64,000 nt of DNA from Cornus controversa (taxonomy: Eukaryota > Streptophyta > Magnoliopsida > Cornales > Cornaceae). Numbering within the stretch: the stretch's first letter is position 1; every line of letters begins with the position of its first letter. Positions 55,691 to 64,000 of the stretch are shown in pieces. The notes under the pieces were generated by a model. That model was not told the DNA's origin. It saw nothing but the letters and a program-made list of their open reading frames with translations, and did not search any database. Location of the stretch: positions 48,347,755 through 48,411,754 of the forward strand of contig CM048853.1 of assembly GCA_026545225.1 (NCBI GenBank), in the 5' to 3' direction. The translations under genes and the position numbers were made by a program.

Positions 55691-56897
55691 GGATGAGAGG
55701 TGCATGCTAGCTCTGCAATCACAATTTCAATGTCCTTCAATTGCTCGCAATTGATTTTTCCAAGTTTTGGCTCGATATCTTTGAACACTCAATGATATAT
55801 TCTCAAAGGGCTGTATATTCTTCGTGCTGATTAACAATGATTACAATATCGGAAGTTTTCATTCTGTACATACCAGATCATGAATTAGTAACTGCATCCA
55901 ATTTTCAAAAAAATCTCAATTGTTTCGAACTTTCTATTTTTGGAATAAAATATTTACGGAATCTCCATGAATAGGATCAAACTTTATTCGATGGTATTTA
56001 CATGAGGTTCCTCTTTCTTATTCTTAGAAGAGGAAATAGCAAAAGCAATGGTGCCTAACAGAGGTTGGTTACTTACTCTCTTAATCCTTCTCCTAATGAA
56101 TCAATGTGCTACAAGTTTTTTATGAATTTGTTGTATTAGTAAAACTACTCATAATTTATTACCTTATTTATATATAGGCTGCGACAAAGATATTCTCTCT
56201 CATAAAAAAAAAAAAAAGGCCAAAGTGCAAAAAATCTCCCGTGCTTTCAAAAAGATGAAAAATACCCCATTAGCTATTTCTGGGTGCAAATAACTCCCTT
56301 GGCCTTCAAGTAATGGCAAAATACCTCCTTTGGACAAAATTTATTTTCTATGACCATTTTACCCTTTCTATGTTTATAAAAAATAAAATAAAAATAGAGG
56401 AAAGAGGTTTTTTTTATATTCAGTTTTTTTTACCTTAATAAAAAGAGGAGCTTTTTTCAGAAAAAAAACTAAAAATAAAAAATAGAGGGAATTCTTTCAG
56501 AAAACTATTTTTTTTTTTATAGAAATTTTGTGACTGCATAGGTTAGTTGGTCTTTGGTGGGCCAGACGAATGACTTTTTGCATAGCACTTGAGGTGGCGA
56601 TTCATTCAAAACATGGTGGACTGACAAATTATCATCAACTGATTCTTTTCCTGTTTGGAATGCCAATATACTTCAGGTTTGTGAATTCTAACTGCCTGCC
56701 AAGCTAACTTAAAACTGAACCTTCCATTCCTTCAAGAAATTGAATCAGACCCCTGTTTGAGCTGGACTGAGAGAAGAAAGTTGTTAAATTGTCTAACAGG
56801 TGAAGATGGTGATGGAAGATTCCATTGCCCATTCCTGATTAGAACAACAACAATTACATCTTTAGGAACCTACAGTTCTCTTTAAAGTCTAGATGAA
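55691..56897. other. Gene-free stretch between TNL-D and TNL-E
   Basis: No domain is recognised. Around 56205-56345 the wording (CCAAAGTGCAAAAAATCTCC, AAATACCCC) is typical of transposon termini, but no matching end was found. Confidence 0.4.
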
Positions 56898-57602
56898 ATT
56901 ATACCAATAAGTTAATTACAGGTAAGGTCTTTTACCTTTTTTATCTTGTCTTATATGCTTTGAGAGATCTGAGGTCAAGAAAAACCAATAAAATTTTTCA
57001 TTTTTTTTATTACATAGGATTGATTGTTTAATTGGTGGGAAGATTGAGGATGATGTTGATTATGTCGAGTAGTACTGATTCTGGTGATCAATGTAGTATA
57101 AAAAGCTGACTGGAAAATTTGAACATTTATTAGCAAATCATGCTTTATGAGAATTAATGTTGGTCATGTGAGAAATAACATGTTCATGTAGTGGACAAAA
57201 TTTAAATGTGTTTGTTGAGATAAATGTATGCCAAGACTAGGGAGGATACAATCAGAAATGAACTTCTATAGTTCAGTTTTCTGTTTTGGATGTAGTAGAT
57301 TTTGACGTCACAAAATTTTATTTAGTTATTGAGTCTAAATTCTTCGTGAAGCCAATTTAAAGCATTTGTATTTGTTTGCATTTTTTGTTACATGTGTTTT
57401 CCATTCAGCCCTTGCCTCGTGTATAATTTATTAAACCACCTTTTTTGAAGTATTTTCCTTGTGCACTTTTATATATTGGATTTAGTTATTATTTTTTATT
57501 TCAATACATAATATTGCTTATTTACTTATTGACATCTTATACAAGTACTGGTTGTGCCTCTACAGATTGCACTTGTTCATTCATCTCTTAGAGCTTTGTT
57601 CA
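56898..57602 (+). other. TNL-E upstream: 5'UTR intron only, promoter side lost
   Basis: Homology to TNL-B and TNL-C starts inside their 5'UTR intron (CCAATAAGTTAATTACAGG) and runs to the TIR exon. The leader exon and promoter region that precede TNL-B and TNL-C are not present upstream. Confidence 0.6.
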
Positions 57603-58407
57603 ATGCATATGGAAGCCCAGGAAGCCTTTTCAACTCCGTGCTCTTATCATGTGTTCTTAAGTTTCAGAGGCGAAGAAACTCGAAAGAACTTTACTGATCA
57701 CCTTTATACAGCTTTGCTACATGAAGGAATACGCACATTCAGGGATGATGATGAACTTGAGAAAGGAAATAATATCTCCTCGGAACTGATAAAGGGCAAT
57801 TGAAGAGTCGAGGATTTCAGTAATTGTCTTCTCAAAAGACTATGCATCTTCAAGATGGTGCCTTGATGAGCTTCTAAAGATCCTTGAACGCAAAAAGAGT
57901 GCTGGTCATGTGATTTTGCCCGTCTTCTACCATGTGGATCCGTCCCATGTTAGGAAGCTAACAGGAAGTTTTGCAGAAGCATTTGCAAAACACGAAGAGC
58001 AATTCATGGAGGAGAGTGATGAAAGAAAAGAGGAGGGGATGGACAAGATAAAGAGGTGGAAGGAAGCTTTGAGAGAAGTTGCAGATTTGGCAGGATTGGT
58101 TTCAAAAGATGGGTAAGCTCTTTGAATTCCTTTCATTGACACCATTTGCTTCAAGTGTTAATATATACATTACTCAATTCAATAGCTGCATGTCTTTCTT
58201 TAGATGCTTATATTTCTATTCATTCCACTTTACTGTATTAGATTATAGTATTTAAAATATGAAATAACATCCCCAAACATTATTAACATTTTCTAAAATT
58301 AATTTGAACTTTTTTTTTTGGGTAAGCATCATTTTGAACTTTATCGACACCTTTTAGGAGAACTAATTACTTCACTTTAGCAAAATTATATTGAGTCATT
58401 TTAGTGG

Positions 58408-58471
<64 letters not shown>

Positions 58472-61400
58472 GATTATAGGAAAAGTAATTACAATTGCAA
58501 TTTGTAGGTATGAGTAAAATTTTATCCAAGAAATCGTTAAAGAGATCAACAACAAATTGAATCGCACAATGTTAAGTGTTTGTTCCTACCCAGTTGGATT
58601 AAATTCTCGTATAAATGACATTAATATGTGGTTACAAGATGGATCAGATGAAGTTGGGACGGTGACGATCTGTGGGATGCGTGGAATAGGGAAGACAACC
58701 ATAGCCAAAACTTTGTATAACTTGAACTTTGACAGATTTGAAGGTAGCAGTTTTCTTGCAAAGGTAAGAGAGACATCAGAAGACCCCATTGGTCTGATTC
58801 ATTTACAAAGACAACTTCTTTCAGATTTTTTAAAGGGAAAAAAGGTAAAAAGTAGCGGTGTTGATGAAGGAATCATAAAGATAAGTGATGCTATTGGCTG
58901 CAAAAGAGTTTTACTTGTTCTTGATGATGTGGATGAACAAGAGCAATTAAATGCAGTACTCACAATGAGGAGTTGGTTTCAACAAGGAAGTAAAATTATC
59001 ATAACAACAACAAATGAACAATTGCTAAAGGCACGTGAACTGTACAAGAAGCATGAAGTTAAAGAATTAACTCATGACGAATCATTTCAGCTCTTCAGTT
59101 GGCATGCCTTTGGACAAGAACACCCCATTGAAGGTTATATGGAGCACACAGCAAGGGTTGTAAAGTATTGCGGAGGGCTTCCTCTAGCTCTTCAGATTTT
59201 GGGTTCTTCTCTATATGGGAGAAAAGTAGATGTGTGGGAAAGTGCAATAAAGAAATTCGAAGCACTTCCTGACGGTCGGATCACAACAAAACTCAAAATT
59301 AGCTTTGATTCTTTAGAAGGGGACCACGACAAAAAATTATTCCTTGACATCGCTTGTTTCTTTGTTGGAAAGGACCAAAATTTCGTAATTACAGAACTTG
59401 ATGGTTGTGAATACTACACAAAAGTTGGGATTGATAACCTCATTAAAAGATGTCTCTTAACTGTCAATATACACAACGAGCTGACAATGCATCAGTTGCT
59501 TCAAGACATGGGAAGAGTCGAAGAGAAATTGTATGCCAAGAATCACCAGAGCCAGGGAAACGCAGCAGAGTGTGGCAACACAAGGATGCCTCAAATGTGT
59601 TGAGAGAAAAAACTGTAAGAGTTATGTTTTACATGTTTATTTGTATGTTTTTGTTGTATGATGCGCTTACTCGGTGAGTCCTCGTATCAGGGAACAGAAA
59701 CCATTGAAACCTACAGTTGTCAAAGGAAGATAGGCCAGCTGAAAAATTCTTTGGTTTAGAGAATGCAAAAAGATATCATTCTGAAAATCTTCCTAATGAA
59801 TCAGCATTGCTCCACAGAAGCAATTGGTCGAAGCGGCGTCGTCTAGCTTTTTTATCTTGGATCCCCATAACAGAGTCATCTTCCACATCAAGTGAAGTAG
59901 ATATACAAACAGATGCATTTTCAACGAAGCACAATCTAAGACTTCTCCAGCTCAATAATGTAAGGCTCACCGGAAACTACAAACAATTTCCTAGGAAGTT
60001 GAGATGGTTGTCTTGGCGTGGGTTCTCTTTGGAAGTTATACCCATTGAGTTTTCTCTGGAGAACCTTGTTGTTCTTGAGATGCAAAATAGCAGCTTGAAA
60101 CAAGTTTGGAAGGGAAAAAAGGTATGATATAAAGTTCTCTTTCAATATTTTTTCTTTTCTTTTCTTTGGGGATTAGTAATAGCTCATTTCCTACTTTTTT
60201 TTTTTTTTTACAGTCGCTCAAATCATTGAAAGTCCTCAATCTCAGTCATTCCCATGGCGTTACAAACACACTTGACTTATCAAATGTCCCTAATCTTGAG
60301 TGCTTGATTCATAAAGATTGCATAAATTTGATTGAGGTTCACGGATCCATTGGGGAATTGGAGAGACTAGTTTTCTTGAATCTAGAAGATTGCACAAATC
60401 TTAGGAAGCTTCCATTGAAAATTGGCCAGCTAAAATCTCTTGAAAATCTCATTCTCTCTGGTTGCTCAAATCTCTTCCATTTGCCTAGAGAGCTGGGCAA
60501 GATGGAGTCTTTGACAATGGTCCATGCAGACTGGACTATAAGTCAATCACTATCGACGACCACTAAAATAAGATGTTGGCTTTCAGACTTCTGGTGTTGG
60601 GGATCGAGACAAAGAAAAAATCCAGAATCCATCAATTTTTCCTTGACTTCTTTACCACATTCGTTGACAAGATTAAGTCTTGAATGTTGCAATCTGTCGG
60701 ATGATGCTATTGCAAGAGATCTTGGCAGCCTATCCTTGCTGCAGAAATTGAATCTAAGCAGAAATCCAATCTATAGCCTACCAGAGGGCATCAAGAATCT
60801 CACTATGCTTCGCTCACTCAAATTAAAGAATTGCACAAAACTCCGATCACTTCCTGAGCTTCCAATGAGTTTGGAGAATTAGGATGTAACAGAGAGCAGG
60901 TCATTGGAAATGTCAACAAATCTACCAAACCTGTGGAATTTACGGGTGGTTGCACGCGGCTGTAAAAAACTAACTGAGGTTCAGAAATTGTACAAGTTAA
61001 AGCCCATTGGAGGCATTGATGCAGAAATGATCAGCAATTTGGGCTTGTCAAGCTTGGAATTCTTGGGAAATGTTGAGGTGAATTTGTACGGTCTCATGGC
61101 ATCGATTGAAATGAAAGTTCCCCTCCAGGTGCTCTCTCTCTCTCTCTCTCTCTTCTCTTTCTCTCTCTCATCCATGAGAGTTAAAATAACAATCTCCATG
61201 CTTGCAGGGACCCCATGAAAATGGTATATTTAGCACTTTTGTCCCTGGGAGCGAGGTTCCAGGCTTGTATAACTTTAAAAGCAAGGAGTCTTCAATATGT
61301 TTTGAGGTGCCGTGTGATCAGAAAATCCAAGGCTTCAATGTATGTGTTGTCTATGCGAATACCAGTGATGGTGGTGGTGTGAAAGACTGTTGGATTGAAA

Positions 61401-61771
61401 CTGGTAATTGGAGCAAGGGTCTGAATTGGAAGTACATGCCAACCTTCATTGGCATTCCAAATGATGAAAACAAAGATATGCTATGGTTAAGCCATTGGAA
61501 GTTCAGGAATCAGTTGGGAGCCGGTGACGAAGTGAATGTTTCAGTGAATATGTGCCGTAATTTTAGGCTAAAGGAGTTGGGAATCCATTTTGTGTTGGGG
61601 CAAAAAGATTACAAGGCTACTACTGGATTCACCACCAATCCTTATTATTGTCAACATGTTGATGATGCAGTGTTGTCAGCATTTCGAGATGATAGAGGGG
61701 GGTTCTACATTCCCGGTAGACATTATCCCTTTTATAAAATTGTTAACCATATTATTTACCAACAAGAGTAA
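57603..61771 (+). pseudogene. TNL-E: full-length TNL pseudogene with at least five lesions
   Basis: Exons by homology: TIR 57603-58112, NBS 58508 to about 59612, linker about 59691-60121, LRR 60214-61128, C-JID 61208-61771. Lesions: one extra G in the TIR near 57795 (frameshift after ELIKG); TCA to TAA two codons into the NBS exon (GAG TAA at 58512-58517); indels near 59517 after MHQLLQDMGR; a frameshift at the start of the linker exon near 59710; and TAG within the LRRs at 60880. Motifs otherwise persist: FLSFRGEETRKNF, WCLDEL, GMRGIGKTT, CGGLPLAL, FLDIACFFVGKD. The C-JID exon is open, and its stop codon TAA is supplied by an inserted MITE at 61766. Intron 1 is only 395 bp and holds a (TA)30 tract. 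The promoter side is missing as well, so it is most likely dead. Confidence 0.9.
58409..58469. repeat. (TA)30 microsatellite in TNL-E intron 1
   Basis: About 60 bp of uninterrupted TA, likely length-variable. Confidence 0.95.
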
Positions 61772-61978
61772 TGCTACACGTCATGAAATTATTTCATGAA
61801 TTTATATCATGAATGATGTGGCAGGTAACGTAGAGAGTTAGTATTGGTGGGATTTCTCCCATACACAAAGTCCCATGATATTATCACTAAATCCCACCAA
61901 TACTAACTCTCCATGTTACCTGCCATGTCATTCATGATACAAATTCATGAAATAATTTCATGACGTTTAGCATTTCTC
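61766..61978 (-). mobile_element. Mutator-like MITE, copy 2, at the end of the TNL-E C-JID exon
   Basis: 213 bp, starting GAGTAATGCTACACGTCATG and ending CATGACGTTTAGCATTTCTC, with a perfect 9-bp target duplication TACCAACAA (61757-61765 and 61979-61987). The internal part is the reverse complement of copy 1 (13017-13228), so the two lie in opposite orientations. Its first four bases complete a Glu codon and add TAA, ending the TNL-E reading frame. Without it, the frame would continue about 12 codons past the target site. Confidence 0.94.
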
Positions 61979-61987
61979 TACCAACAA

Positions 61988-62344
61988 AGGGTCCGTAAAT
62001 TTTTACAGGGCAACAAATCCTAGTATAAATTATTATTATTATTTTTTTCTGGTTAATGCTAAATTGCATTGATGTTTTATGTTAATGACATTTTTTATAC
62101 AAAAATACATTCTCAAACACCACTTTATTTTAATGCAAGTGAAACTCTCTTTATGAATGGGCAAGCAGCTGAAGCATTGTGACTTCAATGTATAGATTTC
62201 ATGTCTAATTAGCCAACGAAGAATAAGCAACAAACCAACTTGCCTTGAATGTATGGATATGGGATAACTACAGCACAGAGCCTTTTCAGTTCCCTGACTG
62301 ACTGAGTTCTTCTGTGTTAGATATAGGCTAGTTGTATCTATCAT
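61988..62344. other. Spacer between TNL-E and TNL-F
   Basis: No gene. Similar to the 3' flank of TNL-A near 6840-6910, so it is probably co-duplicated downstream sequence. Confidence 0.4.
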
Positions 62345-63575
62345 TTTGGATGTTACCAATATGCTTGACTTCTCAAATATCCCTAATCTTGAGAGATTGA
62401 TTCTTAAAGATTGCATAAATTTGATTTGAGTGTCACGAGTCCATTTGGGAATTGGGGAGACTAATTTTGCTGAATCTAAAAGATTGCAAAAATCTTAGGA
62501 AGCTTCCATCAGGAATTGGCCGGTTAAAATCTCTTGAAAATCTCATTATCTCTGGTTTCTCAAAGCTCTTCCAGTTGCCTCAATAGCTGCACAGGATGAA
62601 GTCTTTCAAAATGCTCCATGCTGACAGATCGTGGCTTTCACGCATGTGGTACTGGGGATCAGGACCAAGCGAAAATCCAGAATCCATCAGTTTTTCACTG
62701 ATTTATTTACCATGCTCGTTAAATGCCTTACATCTTGAAGACTGCAATATAACGGATGATTCTATTCCAAGAGATCTTGGCAGCCTATCCTTATTGCAGA
62801 AATTGAATCTAAGAAGAAACCCATTCTGTAGCCTACCAGAGAGCATCAAGGGTCTCACTATGCTCAAATTTCTTAGATTAGTAAATTGCAGACGATCAGT
62901 TCCGGAGCTCCCAATGAGTTTACTGCTTCTGAATTTAGAAAATTGCTTGTAATTGGAAATGTTAACAAATCTACCAAACACGACTTCAGCAATTGTTGTG
63001 GATGTTCGTGGCTGTGAAAAACAACTTGAGATTCAGAGATTGTTTAAGTTAGAGCCCATTGGAAACATTCAAGAGCACGGGAATTCCAATAAGTTTTAAA
63101 ATACCTCCACTTTCCAATCTCAAGAATCAAGGCTTGAACGTATGTGTTGTCTATGCATATAATGCGGAATTTCATAATTATGATGCTTACAAGACGTTAT
63201 GTCGTATTGTAGTTAGTAATAGGACCAAGGATCTCGAATGGGTTTATAGCCCAAAGTTCATTGGCATTCCAAAAATAAACAAAGATATGATGTGGTTAAG
63301 CCATTGGAAGATCAGGAAACAGTTGCAAGTGGACGATGAAGTAAATGTTTCAGTGGTATTGTCTTCTTTTTTAGAGATAAAGGAGTTGGGAATCCACGAT
63401 GTGTTCAACCAAGACGATATGGGTACTGCAGGATACAACACCACCCATCCTTATTGTCAAAATGTGGATGATGTAGCAGATATGTCAAGATATCAGCTGA
63501 TGAATACAGGCGTATACTTCTTTTGCATTACAGAGTATTGCCCTGTCTTGCCTGGCTCCTTTGGAATTCATTACG
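62345..63575 (+). pseudogene. TNL-F: truncated TNL pseudogene (LRR and C-JID only)
   Basis: Homology starts in the LRR exon (GTTACCAATATGCTTGAC). TIR, NBS and linker are absent. Lesions: a one-base insertion near 62427 (GATTTGAGTG), TAG near 62583, and TCA to TAA at about 62950. At 63063 the LRR text (TTGGAAACATT) jumps directly to the middle of the C-JID exon (CAAGAGCACGG), a deletion that removed the exon end, the (CT)n intron and the C-JID start. The C-JID remainder (63059 onward) is open, with KNQGLNVCVVYAYNAEF as in TNL-A, its closest paralogue here, and it runs without a stop into CNL-type sequence. Confidence 0.88.
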
Positions 63576-64000
63576 CGTCTCCATTGTCAGATTTGGGTGT
63601 GGAGAACATGAAAGGGTTAAAATACTGTAGGGTTTATGGATGTGGTGCACTTGAAAACATTGTAGATGAAGATGGATTACGAGAAAATGCCTTAGAATGC
63701 CTGGTATTGCATTGCAAGTACTCTATCATTTAGAGAGCGTCTGCAGGAGATCACCAATGCAATTAGGAACCTCCTGCAGCAGCAACAGTTTCACTAATCT
63801 TCGATGTTCGGAACTTTATGCTTGCAATGATTTGAGGACACTTTTCACATGACAGTCTATTCCTCAATTCCTTAATTTGGAATTATTTTGAACTCTCTGT
63901 TGTTTTAGTTTCATAGAGATGATTTCAGTTGACGACGAGGACTCCAGCAGCAGGAAGCCTCAATATGTGATCCTGAGCATTTGGAACTCTGTATTCTACC
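63576..64000 (+). pseudogene. CNL C-terminal LRR fragment fused to TNL-F
   Basis: From about 63585 the sequence follows the CNL at 51760-52140: LSDLGVENMKGLKYCRVYGC against LSDFGVENMHGLKYCRLYKC, then GALENIVDEDG. The TNL-F C-JID frame continues into it until TAG at about 63731. Beyond that, CNL-like words persist (TGAGGACACTTTTCACATG; AGATGATTTCAGTTGACGAC) but with stops. The fragment runs off the window end. Confidence 0.85.

Overview
The window is nuclear DNA of a flowering plant, almost certainly a eudicot. It has spliced TIR-NBS-LRR (TNL) resistance genes, a class missing from cereals, with an AT-rich background, many dinucleotide microsatellites and abundant LTR retrotransposons and MITEs. 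I cannot name the species.

The window is a mixed NLR immune-receptor cluster, all NLRs on the + strand. Layout: (1) 1-1847, probable first-intron sequence of TNL-A, holding a transposon end and a captured aspartyl-protease fragment. (2) 1848-5258, TNL-A: NBS, LRR and C-JID exons all open, TIR exon not in the window. (3) 5.3-18 kb, no intact host gene: a decayed TNL exon, a foldback MITE, a PMP22/Mpv17-family exon fragment, a young 4.2-kb gag-only LTR element (TR-GAG type), a 9-bp-TSD MITE and a decayed Copia remnant. (4) 19342-33581, TNL-B, a 10.6-kb first intron filled by a decayed 7.4-kb Copia element (itself carrying a nested insertion), a solo LTR and a SINE-like piece; TNL-B has two frame lesions. 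(5) 38716-45684, TNL-C, the only TNL open from start codon to stop (about 1235 aa); its first intron carries a second, broken NBS exon. (6) 46.6-47.9 kb, a paralogue of the PMP22 segment at 8.0-14.2 kb, here without the insertions. (7) 49399-52573, an intact CC-NBS-LRR (CNL) gene. (8) 54.0-64.0 kb, three TNL pseudogenes (D, E, F); F is joined to a piece of CNL LRR at the window end.

The TNLs share one exon plan: 5'UTR exon; TIR exon ending in phase 2; NBS exon; short linker/first-LRR exon; LRR exon; a small (CT)n-containing intron; C-JID exon. Shared intron sequence shows that they arose by tandem duplication, with later internal deletions and unequal exchange. By family knowledge the intact proteins are intracellular receptors: TIR NADase signalling for TNL-C, coiled-coil signalling for the CNL. 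I see no unknown system. The most unusual points are the TNL/CNL junction, the precise absence of the last intron in TNL-C, a datable retroelement insertion with its empty paralogous site, and a MITE that supplies the stop codon of TNL-E.
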